A DNA stretch of 64,000 bases. Source: Escallonia rubra. Its lineage: Eukaryota > Streptophyta > Magnoliopsida > Escalloniales > Escalloniaceae. Under the pieces are notes generated by a model. It was given only the letters and a program-made list of their open reading frames with translations, was not told the DNA's origin and did no database searches. The translations under genes were made by a program, and so were the position numbers. Below are positions 34,671 through 46,652 of this stretch, piece by piece (position 1 is the first letter of the stretch; the number at the start of each line of letters is the position of its first letter). The stretch lies in contig JAVXUO010001960.1 of the NCBI GenBank assembly GCA_033065855.1, positions 186,001-250,000 of the forward strand, given 5' to 3'.

Positions 34671-36734
34671 TTCAGAATGTTAATAAATCAAGATTCTCTT
34701 GCTCATCTAATGAGAGTGAAGCACATTGGTTAGCATTTACATATAAACTAATCTCTCTATCTTAAAAGATTGAATTGCTTCTACACATTTGCTTTCCAAA
34801 TGTGCCCTTCACCATTTTAAAAATAACCAAAGAAACAAACCATGTTTTGCCCCCGCTACGAAACAACATATCCTTCGATTTTCCCTCGCGAAACTGATGA
34901 ACCCAAACATGAATGAAATGTTTGCCGACAGTTTTTCATTGTCAGATGACTTCCATCTCTAGATTACTCGATGGGAGCTAGAAATAAGGAGAGGAAGATG
35001 GAAATTGGAGGAAGATGGACGGCATATAGCATGCGGAATAAAGAGTTGAATGTCAATCGGGGCAAGATTATTGATTGACTTTTTGCGTTGTAGGATCACT
35101 AATCTGGATGATATTGTGGTTGCTCACGAAATCCATAATCAAAGAGTGTCATCTTCGTCTATTTTCATGCACTAATCTTTGTAAGTCTTTCAATTTTTTA
35201 ACTTTCTACTTCTGTCTTCTTGAATATCTATTTCATTAACTTCTGTCTTCTTGAATTTCTTAGTTTTACTGTCTCATACTTGTTGTTGTGGACTTGCCCA
35301 CCACATATTTGATGATATGCCGAGACCAAAAGCAGAGAATGCGTAATTTGGAAATAAAAAAAGGAAGGGATTACATTTCACATGTTCCTCTAGATAGATA
35401 ATATAGTTATTTGATGTTATTGAGATGATGGTTTTAAAGGGATAGCAAATTAAGTCTACTATAAGACTAGAGCACCACTATGGTGTCATTGGTAAATTAA
35501 AGTAATGCAAAAAGTGTGTGAAGCATTTTGTTCCTTCAGTAGTTTTAATGATACCAATTTAGGGTTTTGCTTTCATCATCTAATTTTTTTATTATACTCT
35601 TATCATATCATTCTGAAATTTCCCGATATAGTACCACCTTGACTATTTCTTTTTCTAATGTTTACTTGTACCTATTTATATAGAAACTTGGCAAAAAAAA
35701 ATTTAACTCATATGGTAATCTCTGAAACACGAAACCAGATGGGCGCACTTAGTGTACAGTATCGTAGCCCCATTTTTATATCTGATTTGTGAATTGAAGA
35801 TATCAAATGGAGGTATAATATGAGTCTTTCCTACTCTCCAAAATTTTAGTGACTTTTACCCTTCAAAATTTAAATGATTATAGGTCAGTTTGTATTTATT
35901 CATTATTTTCTTGTATGGTGGGAGTAGTAAGAACTAATATGCAGCTTGTCATGAAAAGGAAACTGTCTCTTTCTATGATTGTTTTCCGTTTTTAGGCAAA
36001 TGTGCTTGAATATAGATGCATAATTATGCAGAACATCTTGTATACCCTTCTCTTCATTTTTCTCAATCTTATTCACTATCTCGTTTCTTTTGTTCATTGT
36101 GCTGAACAACTGTAAATGGTAGCATATATCTCTAGCAAGTCAAGCATCTACAATGTCTAATCTGGTAAGGAATTAGTTAGCTTCTGGTTATTTCTTGATC
36201 AAACATTGACTTCAACATGAAAATTAATGAGGAGTAATTTTGAAAATAACATTTTATGGCAGGTCCAAGTAGTTATGAGCTAATTTTTACTAAAAGAAGC
36301 CAATAATGTCTAATTCGGTATGTCATGCATGTCCTCTACTTTGCTGAAACATGCGGTAACAAATTCTAATTATAGTAGTTGTAACTACAAACTCAGTAAG
36401 AAGTACTTAAAATCTACCAAGAGTTTGCTAGTTTTTTGTCATGCTATAGTTTGACACAAGCATTTGACTTTGTTGACAAAGAGGAATAGATAACTTGACT
36501 CATCTACTTGTGCCTAAATTTTTAGTCTCTTGAGATAACTCCATTCATAATTCTCTATCAAAGAATTAGTTTACATCTCTGTGTTCATCTAATGACTTCT
36601 TTGCAGCATATGAGTCTATCGGTGAAGTTATATTACTATAACATGCTTAAACATTAACGTAATATTATTAAAATCATATATTTCTAACTGATATGTCTTT
36701 TAGAAACCAACATGACATACTCGTAGCCAGTTAC
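34671..36734. other. AT-rich intergenic sequence, no gene seen
   Basis: No supportable coding sequence, RNA gene or element end. It may hold the decayed 5' part of the hAT relic to its left. Confidence 0.4.
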
Positions 36735-36742
36735 ATCCGAAA

Positions 36743-38154
36743 TAGGGATGGCAATGGGGCGAGGCGGATGCGGATCTAGTAAAATCCGAACCCGCCCCGC
36801 TAGTTATGAAACATTGCCCCGCCCCGCCACCGGGTTATGAATGTAGACTACCATAACTGATCATATTTGAATTTAGGAAACCAGTACCCGCCCCGATCAG
36901 CCCCGCCCAGTTGAAAATGAAATGCTACATATGAACAACTTGATCATAGTCCTTAGCAGCTGCTTGTTCAATAAGAAAAGGCCACCTTCTCTAGTTTGAT
37001 TCTTAGGAAAAGCAAGCTTAATGCCCAACAGCATAACATTATTGCTTAACATAAGAGCATGAAAATACGGAATTGGTACAACCCTGCTCAGTCTTTGTTT
37101 TCATAGCCAAATTCCAGATAAAACAAATCTTCTAAAACATCACTGGTAAAACAAAATCATATATAACACAAACAACTTCTCAGCTTCTAATCTTCTAATG
37201 CATATTTAGTTATTTTCGCAAGTCAATATAACTTACAAGCAATAGCAAGTTCATATCACTACCTCTATCAAAGAAATGAAGCATATAGCAAATCAATTGG
37301 GTATAAATATGGGACCATCTGTATACGCCCCGTAGCCGAGCCATCGAAGGAGTATAAACTGAATAAGGTCTCAGCCAACTCCACATCCATTGCAAGGATT
37401 CCTTCACCATGAAAAGGGTACCGTCCCCTTTTTGGGGAGCGACACGTTTTGAAGAGAGTTATCGGCGGTGGATCATTCACTGGATCGAGATCGTAATCAA
37501 CCAAATTGCACGAACTGCATCATGGATAGAGATTGAGGTACCAATCGACTGCATCTTTTTCCGGCCTATTCAATAAAGTAGACGAGGGGCCATACACATC
37601 CACCCCTGGAGAAAAGTATTGATCAACCAACCGCGCTCAATATCTATACTTCTCTCGATCCACAAATAGTGGGCATGAAGGATAGGGAAAAAGGGAAAAA
37701 AGATCAGACTCGATTTACTTACTCACTGCCGGCGATTTCCAGAGATCGCATTATCAACTACACGGGGGTGGAGACACAACGCCGCAGCGGCCGACGGTGG
37801 AGAGAAAGATAGAGATGGTCGACAAAAGAGAGTGCAGATGTATCTTTGGTCGGCCGAGTGTGTGTGAGAGAGAGAGAGATGGACGGTCGTGTCTTAGATT
37901 CTAGGGTAAGTAGTACACATATATAGTACATGATGGACGGCTGAGATTAGTTATTGCATAGGGTAAGTAGACCGGGGGGTGGGGTGGATCGCGGGGCGGG
38001 TTGGGCAAAATATCATACCCGAACCTAACCCGCTACAGGTTTTAAAAAAAATACCATACATGCCCCGTGACCTGGTCAAAGTCAACATAACCCGCTCTTA
38101 TCGGATCGGAGCGGGTCGGGGATCCACCGGTTGCGGATTTAATTGCCATCCCTA
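36743..38154. mobile_element. Non-autonomous hAT element, 1412 bp
   Basis: Both ends carry the 13-bp inverted repeat TAGGGATGGCAAT. Flanking 8-bp repeats are ATCCGAAA (36735-36742) and ATCTGAAA (38155-38162), one C-to-T difference. The subterminal regions are CCCCGCC- and GCGGGTCGGG-rich, as in other plant hAT elements. The interior has no transposase. On the minus strand around 37260-37510 an open frame (VDYDLDPVNDPPP) was not recognised. Confidence 0.88.
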
Positions 38155-38264
38155 ATCTGAAATGACCAGCCTAATCTTCAACAAGGATGGTAGTCAACGG
38201 GGCTATAGGCTTGTGAGGACATAATATTCAGCCAATGGAATGGTTGAAGTTTTGATCAAACTTT

Positions 38265-38790
38265 GGGTTAATTTTTTTTTCTCAGTATGTTCTTGGCTTT
38301 TAATATTTTCGCACTACGTTTGGTATGTAGGGTTTAGTTTACTTAATGCAAATTGTGTCTTCTTAATGCACAAATGCTTATTTAGCCTTAATCTATTTTC
38401 AATCTGCTCATATTTTTACAAATGTCAGCACAAAAGCTTTTATTTTAGGCTCTTGCTTTTTGGTTTTTTAGAAATATGCATGTGCTCATATATGGGTATG
38501 AAAGACATGCAAATAGAAGGGTTAATTTTTTTTTTTTCTCAGTATGTTCTTAGCTTTTAATATTTTCGCATGTGGTCCTCTCAACACTACGTTTGGTATG
38601 TAGGGTTTCGTTTACTTAATGCAAATTGTGTCTTCTTAACGTACAAATGCTTATTTAGCCTTAATCTATTTTCAATCTGCTCATATTTTTACAAATGTCA
38701 GCACAAAAGCTTTTATTTTAGGCTCTTGCTTTTTGGTTTTTTAGAAATATGCATGTGCTCATATATGGGTATGAAAGACATGCAAATAGA
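38265..38790 (+). repeat. Recent tandem duplication, ~254/270-bp units
   Basis: The segment from GGGTTAATTTTTTT to GACATGCAAATAGAAG occurs twice, at 38265-38518 and 38519-38790. The copies are almost identical; the second has 16 extra bases (TGTGGTCCTCTCAACA-like) after ATTTTCGCA. The open frames inside are the same in both and encode Phe/Cys-rich low-complexity peptides, not a recognised protein. Confidence 0.9.
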
Positions 38791-39129
38791 AGTTTGGAAT
38801 CTTTGGAAATGAATGATGACACCTCTAATTGCAAGAATTTATGTTCATTGATATGGACAGCTCATACTTTTGACTACCAAAGAGAACTGGTCCTTAAGAT
38901 GAAATTCATGGACACAGTTATCACAATGGCTTTTAGAGTAATTTAGAGTAAGAATCGAAGGATCATTGAACTTTGCTCCCAAAGAAAAGACACATTCTGA
39001 GAGTAGCTACGACTTTTGCTACTAGAACATGTGAGATGTGAAGTAATAATGCAAAGGAGAGCTTCCTTCTTTAACTTGTTGTAGTAATGCGTTGGGCAGT
39101 TTCATAATGAGGCTAGGGGGACTAGAACA

Positions 39130-39393
39130 AAATTTTCTACGATTCAAACGCGATACCACGTCACATTACCCAATGATCCTATTCGATGGAATCTTAGTGA
39201 CCATCCACCTCAATCAGGTGTGGAACCATATCTGAGACTGAACAGAGAAGGGAACTCGACAATGCTGGCTAGGGTGGAAGAAAGACCTTCGAATGTGACA
39301 ACTTTGTCAAATTGTAGGGCCCTCATACAAATCCTTTCATCAGTGTCTGTTCCATTATATTGGGCCATGATAACGTGTCATCGCGAGACTTGA
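39130..39393 (+). other. Open frame that looks coding, unrecognised
   Basis: A continuous frame without a start codon reads TRYHVTLPNDPIRWNLSDHP, then SGVEPYLRLNREGN and ends at TGA 39391-39393. Its composition is more protein-like than the surrounding AT-rich sequence, which suggests a decayed exon, but I recognise no family. The flanking sequence has stops in all frames. The function is unknown. Confidence 0.2.
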
Positions 39394-39819
39394 TATTAGG
39401 TTGTATTCAATATATACTTGACAAGGTGAGCTGCATATTCTATACTGCTTTATTAAAGTATAAGACTTGGTGGTTCATTTTATGAAGGCTTCCTCCCATG
39501 TATTTGACTTAAGCCGGTAGGTGCTCGCACCCCTAGGTTCCTTTCCTCCTTTCTTTGACGTTTCAAACTCTATGCAAATCGAGTATTCGGAGCATATGTA
39601 ATATTTGACAAGCAAAATGACGGTAAGAATAAGAATATGGTAAATGTGCACGTATTCCATTGTCTTTTATGTGGAGTTTGCTAAAAAGTCAATGGAACTA
39701 ATCTGGGACAAGAAAAAAGTTAAGTCACCCATATCAATCGGGCGTTTGATTTTGATTGCATAAGTGTAGAGTGGATATTATGATGACTGGTTCCATGACG
39801 AGTGTGATGATGCTATTTC

Positions 39820-40775
39820 TGTTGGAATTGGGTTTTAAACCCATTGTGGAGAAGCAACTTTGACTCAATTTTCAAATGGGTTCCAAACCATAGCTTGGTT
39901 AGGAACAAATTAATTCACGTTCATCTATTGGAATAGATGATCGTGGTATATTCACATGTTTAAAACGAATGAAAAATGAATGAGAAAATTGAAGCTAAAG
40001 TTAGTGGTTCACCTTGAAAGGAAAAGAGTATCCCACATTGAAGAGATAAAGCCAATGTTGTCTCCTTATAAAGCTCAGCCTTGAGCTAAGGGATGGGCCC
40101 CTTGGGGGTACCCATGTTTTGTAAGGAGGGAGGACCTAGGTTGACCCAAGGTCCACCACACGCGCGCGCCGCCCGCCCCGCCCCGTCCCGGTCCGGTCCG
40201 TGGCCGTGGCTTGGGCTTGGGCTAGGCCCAATCAGGCTTTATTCTTTTTGGGACAAATAAATTTTATTTATTTAATTTCCTTTCCGAAAAGTTGTGACCT
40301 TTCCTTTCCAACCAACCAGCTGTGAAGAGTTGCACCCCCCAGTGAATACTCTGTGTATAAAACCGAGTCAGTTTACAGAAGTTATGTACGAATTAAAATC
40401 CCGAATTTTCTTTTCTTCTGTACAAGAGTCTGTCCAGTTTTAAGTGTTCGTAAAAGAAGAAAGAGTTCTACCATTGTTTGGTTCGCCGGGTCTGGAAATT
40501 TGGTGTGCTACTATTTTCAGACGTAGCCGTTGTATCCTGGGAGACTATCGTCAAGAACCGTCAGCACCGTTGCGGGACGAATAAAGTCTTAAGGACAGTG
40601 AATCAAATTCACGCCTCGGCCCCTTTTTCCTTTGCTGTTCTGCAATCCTGTTGTGAGTTCATTTTAATTGTTCTTGCAAAGACTATATGTTCTGTTTAGT
40701 AAACTACATTTCTGTATTTCGTACTTAATTGTTTTCTGCACAAGTATACACAAAGTATATATATTTCGAACAACA
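39820..40775 (+). mobile_element. Solo LTR, 956 bp
   Basis: It starts TGTTGGAATTGGG and ends TTCGAACAACA, so the ends are the 5-bp inverted repeat TGTTG/CAACA. The 5-bp repeat ATTTC flanks it (39815-39819 and 40776-40780). Inside are a TATA-like GTGTATAAAAC near 40351 and a GC-rich stretch at 40160-40200. The form suits Copia-type LTRs, though superfamily is an inference. No internal region remains. Confidence 0.9.
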
Positions 40776-42620
40776 ATTTCTTGATATGGTTGTAGGCCAT
40801 ATTCCACGTTACGATGATTGTTTTGGGATTATTAAGTGACTTTGTTAATTGATCAATGTTATGTACATCATATTCTTTTTATTGGGCTTAGACTACAGGT
40901 AATAGATTAATAATTATTAAGTTTTGACCTTATATTATAACAAGTTTCCTTGATTTGTTTTCCTTTTTAAATCTCTGATTGCTTTTGCCACTACAAATGT
41001 AGTGTAGTCTCCAAAGTGATTCCGGTTGTTACGGTGCTTGACAATCTAACTTAATAAAGAACATCTCCTCCCAGTTTCTATTTATTAGACACAACTTTTG
41101 AGTGTCTGAATGCGTTTGGCATTGCTTAGTTGAGTGTATTATCAAATTAGAGTTTCATTTCTTTATAAAACTTGCTTTTATATGTAAGTAAAGAGTAATG
41201 TGATAGTGAACAATGAAGTTAATACGTATATAACAATAACCAGTAAATGTATTTTTACCTTGTCGGTGACAGGCTTAAGGAGTTGGTGTAGACTGATATC
41301 AATGTTATTTTATCTTGTCTTGCTACTGACTCAAGCTGTCAAAAAATTTTGGTACCTCTTGGTTAAATATGGACAAGACTTTGTGGGCTGCATATCCATT
41401 AGAGTACTGATAGCGGTGAAGCTGAGTTAGATTTGGTTAAGCAATATTTCAGAGGCAGAATTTGTGCAGCTAAATGAGGAAATTGGCCCTAGGTACAGTT
41501 AAAAATTTCAATGACAAGGGTGGCATGGAAGTAACTTTTGTACTAGAGTTACAAACGAATTTTGTGTTTGAGTTTCAAGTGTCGATACCACCTTTCACAA
41601 GATAGTTTGCGGTCCAAAATTGATGTGGACTTAGTTAAATTTGTGTGGTTGATTATATTTTTAAGAATATCTGTTGTTGTTAATTGTTTTTTAGATAAAT
41701 GGCGGATGCCCTTTTTCATTAGATTAATAAGGTTTTGAAATGTTGCAAAAAGTCCTTGACAGAATATGGAATACTTGATGAAGAGGACCCACGCTTCATT
41801 CTTGTCTAGAATAAAGTGTTCCTTAAACTGTAAGCAAAAAATGTGGAATGCAGGCAATGAAAAAGTGCAGTGTGATTATTAATTTACTAGATGAACCATT
41901 TTTAAACTTTAAATGCAAACTATCCAAGTGCATTGCACGTGATAGCCACTGGTATCATTAAAAGAGGAAAATGAAGAAGAACCTGTAGTGTTTCTTCCGC
42001 TCTTGATTGTTTTGCAACTACATTTTTAATACCCTCACTACAAGCAACAATGGCTACATAAGCGGCCAAAAATCGTTGCTATTAAACAAATAGCCACTGC
42101 CAAAGCGTTGCTAGTGGTTCCCTTGCGCTATTGTAGGCTGCGATACTATAGACATATAACATCAGTCATACGTGCTTAACACAGTGGTCAACCGCTACTA
42201 ATTTGGTCTCAAGCCAGGCTAGATAACGGGGCTGGCCTAATTTGGTCTTAAACGGGCCCGACTAATTGTTCTGGGAGAAAAAGGGAGCACAGCATCGATC
42301 CAGGCCCTCGTTTTGATTTTCATATTCAGCTAGAAAATACGCTATTGTACTTTTACTATTTTCACCAAAAAAAATTTAGTTATTTTTTCTTACATTGGGT
42401 TAAGTTTGGGTAAAAAAACTGAAAATACCTCGGAGGCGGAGGTGTTTTTAGTTTTTTGTCACCATTTGAATAATTTTACTAAAAACGAAAATAGAATATG
42501 GTAAATGTACAAAAAAAAAAAAGAATCTTTCTTATCATCATTGCAAAAAAACAGAAAACGAATATGGTAAACGTACGTGCCAAAATCCCTTTTAATGCCA
42601 AACAAGTGGTGACCTAAATT
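40776..42620. other. Intergenic, possible CACTA-like end at 42037
   Basis: No gene is supported. CACTACAAGCAACAATGG at about 42036 starts like a CACTA terminus and is followed by repeats of the type GTTGCTATTAAAC and AATAGCCACTG, but no right end or target duplication was found. Confidence 0.35.
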
Positions 42621-42628
42621 ACCGTAAT

Positions 42629-43964
42629 GAGAGATGTCAATGGGCCGGCTCAGCCTAAGCCCAACGGGCCTCCAACAAAAATGGGCCGGGGCCAGGCCCT
42701 ATGACTGAAAAACGGGTCGAGCCTGGGCCTGAAATCTGGATATATGGGCCCAGTCCAAGCCCTGGCCCTAGGCCCAATATTTAGGGCCGGGCACGGGCCC
42801 AATATTTTTTTTTGGTTCCCAACACTTTGTTAGTTATTTGCGTCGATGGCCAACAAGAATACATCAAATTAATTGATTGAGATTGATACATGTTAATTTC
42901 GTGTAATATTGACAAGCCTTTTTTGACCTACTAACATTATAATTTATAAGTAGCATTTTTCGGAAGTTTCAATTATAATCAGTTTATTTCAAATTTATAC
43001 TATTAGTTTAATTTGGTGTAAAGTTTTAGCATATATTTTGAAATCCTAATCAGTTTATTTCAAATTTATACTATTAAGCTTTACTTTTTTCACTAAAGTT
43101 GAATTTTTTTTATTATAATGTACCACTAAAAACTAGTTCGAATTTACAAGAATTTAAATTTAGAGTATAGTTATTAATTCCCTAGATGATCTTAAGTAAT
43201 AAGTATAGATTTTGACTAACAGTTTTTCTCTCTACTTGGTCTCATATACAAAATTTTATTCTATATATATGACTCTCATATGTATATAGGATGGTTAATA
43301 ACTCTCATATGTAGAGACTTTGTTTTGCTATGAGGATTATTGCTCTCTAGATGTGTGTGATACCAACCAAAAAATGCGCTTATGCGGAGATGAAGATGCA
43401 CAATTTCCTTGTTTTTGAACAGCTATTTAAAAAACTTAAGTTATCAAAGAATAATATTCTTGTCCTCAATAATTGCCGTCACGTGCAAGCCACAGTACCA
43501 AAGCAAACCAAATGCATTTTAACCTTTTCTAATAAAGAATGCTTCAAATTTCTTAATGAAGTAATACTAGCCGTTTATAGTTGTTGGGAGGGTAAAAGTG
43601 TAAAAAACTTTAAAAGATTTGAAAAAATTAACTTGGACCAAAATATCCCCCAAACTAGTCGTTATATAGTTGTTGGGGAGAAAAATGAAGGAAAACAAAA
43701 TTTGAAAAAAGTGGGCCAACCCAGAAAAGGGCCGAATTTAGGGCCAGAAAAGGGCCCAATTTCTGACTTTTCGGGCTTTTTCTGGGCTGGGTTTTTTTTG
43801 GGTTTCTTAGGGCTGGGCCTGACCCGAACCATTTTTGCTGAAACCTTGGCCTGGTCCAAGGCTCTTTATTTTTGGGCCTGCACTATTCATAAGAGGTCCG
43901 GGCCAGCCCAGGCTTTTTTCGGGCCGGGCTGGGCTGCGGGCCGCCCGGCCCATTTGACATATCT
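42629..43964. mobile_element. Non-autonomous hAT element next to the SGS3 promoter
   Basis: Left end GAGAGATGTCAATGGGCC and reversed right end AGATATGTCAAATGGGCC are inverted repeats. Flanking 8-bp repeats are ACCGTAAT (42621-42628) and ACCGCAAT (43965-43972). GGGCCGGGC-rich subterminal tracts lie inside both ends. The interior is AT-rich with a 209-codon open frame at 43351-43980 that runs out through the right terminus and resembles no known protein. It ends about 135 bp before the presumed SGS3 leader. Confidence 0.85.
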
Positions 43965-44099
43965 ACCGCAATCCCCTTGAGACAACAACACTAACAATTC
44001 ACGAAATCCAATAAAACTTTCGCGTCCGCGACCGTACTGAAACAAACCTCTTTAAAAATCCACAGTCACGCCATTGCACACCTCGCACTCCCCTCTTTT

Positions 44100-46637
44100 C
44101 ACTCTGTCACGGCTCCGACAGCGCGTGCTTCACAGTCTCCGGTGACTTCGACCGATAACTCGTCCTTTTCCCGGTTATCTCTCCCCATTTTCCGGCCCTC
44201 ACTCTTTCCGATCGTCAGGTACTCCCTTTCCTAGTTCGCTTAGCGTTTATTTCACTGTTTCCCTATTTTTTCTTCTTGTTGTGGACGCTTTAAGTGCTTG
44301 TATGTATGCACACAGACGATCGGCCGTTTTTGTTGCTATCGTCTATATCTCTTGCTTCATCTGAGTTGAATGTAGACGTTTTTCTCCCATTTTGGTCATG
44401 TTTGTGGTGGTTTGGTGTATACGCATTTCCGTGTTACAAACTTTGTTGTTTGCTGGATTTTATGAAGATTCATGTATAGTGTATTTTCTGAATCTCTCTC
44501 TTGTTTTTATGAAAAAATTGTACTCTCATTTACTATTTCTCGCCCTATTCATAGTTGTCTTACGGGATGCATAAATGTGTTGATGTGTTGTGTAACATAT
44601 TTTACCTTTTTAAGTTATTTATGCCTTGTGTTTGGGTTGGTGTTTGTTGTGTGTGTGTGGGCGGGAGGGCGTAGGTCGATGGTGGTGTGGGGTGCATGTG
44701 TGTATTTTGACTCTTGACTGATCTACTTGCTGGTACTTACCTAAGCCATATCTGCTTTACTGGACAAGCATTGTGTCTTTTGAGCTCAATTTTTCACATG
44801 TTTAGTTGTGATTTATTGCTTGTCTGGGGTTTACGTTTTTTGAAACCCTAAGAGCTCCGTTTTTGTCTATTTTGGGGTTTTCCGTGTTCTATTTTGTTTG
44901 GTGTGTGTGTGAGTGTTACTAGTTTTTTATCAGCTTGTTCATTGAGTTAAATTGAATTCCCCTCTATTGTTACTGCAAGCATTTATGCCGTTTTCTCTCT
45001 TCTCTGGATTGCTTCAATTCGTTTCAGAATGATTACATGAAGTACTGAAAGTTGGCTTATTGAGTCTCTTTGGCCAAGATGTTGACTTATGAAGTCTTAA
45101 TTCCTATTCTTCAGCATCTTGATATAATTATCATACATTAGTAAACTCTTTCTCACTTTTTTTATAGGATGATAAACAAGGCATTGGAAAAAAATTGATA
45201 CAAGATGTTTATTGTTGTTAAAACTTCGACACAAATCATAAAAATGGAAGTGAGATTAAAAGAGGTTGAAAAGTAAAAGAACAGAAAGACAATGAGAAAA
45301 GATTGTAGATGAGTTGCAAACTTTGCAGTTTGGTTGTTGGTCTTTACATGACTTAGCACACATGCAGACTACAGATTATCTCTTCCATTGTTGCACTATG
45401 ATTGTTCCACGTTCAATAGGTCCCCCTTCCGAGTTCTGTAACCCGTACTAAATTACCTGAGTGACAAGAAATGAGTTTCTGTGATTTCTGGATCTTCTGA
45501 AGCACCATGGCCGTAGTAGCCTTGAGAGTCTAATGGATGGAGTGTATAAGGTGATAATCTGTTACCATTACCACTTCCATGCGTCAGGCGCACCCAATGG
45601 AATAGATCCATCATCTAATCGAATAATTCTCCTGAGAACAGTCGCATGGCCCTTTAACTGCTACTTGATTTGATTGATCTGAAATTAATGTGTAGGTTAA
45701 TTATTCTACGGGAGGTGAAACCTGAATTTCGTGACATAGAAGCCACCGAGTAATATTTTCATACAGATGCAAGTTTGACCCTCTGAAAATCCTATATGGC
45801 TGGCATGATGAGGGTGTGCCAAAATTGTTACACATCAGTATATGCATTTGCGTACCACATAGGTTCATTTATTCCAGTCTTTGGACGATAAAGCATTTCT
45901 GTGCTGTGTAATTTGATGTCACGAGTATGAATTATGAACTTTGGACATGTAAATGCTGCATCCAATGCAGCCATAACTGCATATTTAGTGCTTACAGTTC
46001 TTTTTTTCTTGATATTAAGTTCGACCTGATTTCAATTTTCAATGAGGATGGGAGTTTATAGAGTTGAATATTCATATGCATGTAGTTTCTTGTGTTGTTT
46101 TCTGGTGTTATATTCTTAGTTCAATTAGCAGCATCTAATGACCTTATTGAGTTGTCTAGGATGCTCAATTCAGCTGTTATGGTTTTACGTAGTTTTTCAA
46201 AAAACCATTGCTTTTGCAGCATATATGCAATGTAAGCTTTTATGGATGGTAAGAGGATTAGCAAGGATGTGACATTGGTGTTTGGTTTGTGCAAGTTTGT
46301 GCTTCATCTTTTCTTTTATTCTCGGTATTTATAGTTCTTTGCTGGTTTATTATTTTGGATATACTTGGTGAATGCACGGATTCACCTTAAACTTAGGGTG
46401 CTTAAAGGGAGTACAGCTGAAGTGAAGATACTGGGTCATCTTGAATCATGAATTTTATGCCTTCTACTGCTTCTAATCTCATGAATTATGACAACTTACC
46501 CATTGTGGTCTAAGGTTGCTATATACTTGAGCTTTAACTAAGGTCAATACTGATTACAGCATGGCATCACACTTCTTATTATTATGTTTCTAAACTCTCT
46601 CATTTTTATGGAGAATCTGTTGCATTTGACTATCTAG
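44100..46637 (+). promoter_or_regulatory. SGS3: Probable SGS3 5'UTR exon and leader intron
   Basis: The CT-rich stretch 44100-44217 ends CGATCGTCAG before GTACTCCC, a good splice donor. An acceptor at 46636-46637 (CTATCTAG) stands 15 bases before the SGS3 start codon, giving a leader intron of about 2.4 kb. Leader introns are common in plant housekeeping-type genes. The transcription start and the extent of the exon are inferred. No other gene is seen in this interval. Confidence 0.5.
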
Positions 46638-46652
46638 TGATTGAAGGTGAAG

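Noticed and set aside
40981-41010. CACTACAAATGTAGTG as a CACTA terminus
   Set aside because: It is only a small palindrome; no subterminal repeats or partner end.
43973-44217. SGS3 start placed at an ATG in the leader region
   Set aside because: The protein begins at the ATG at 46653; frames in the 44.2-44.7 kb region have no homology and lie in the leader intron.
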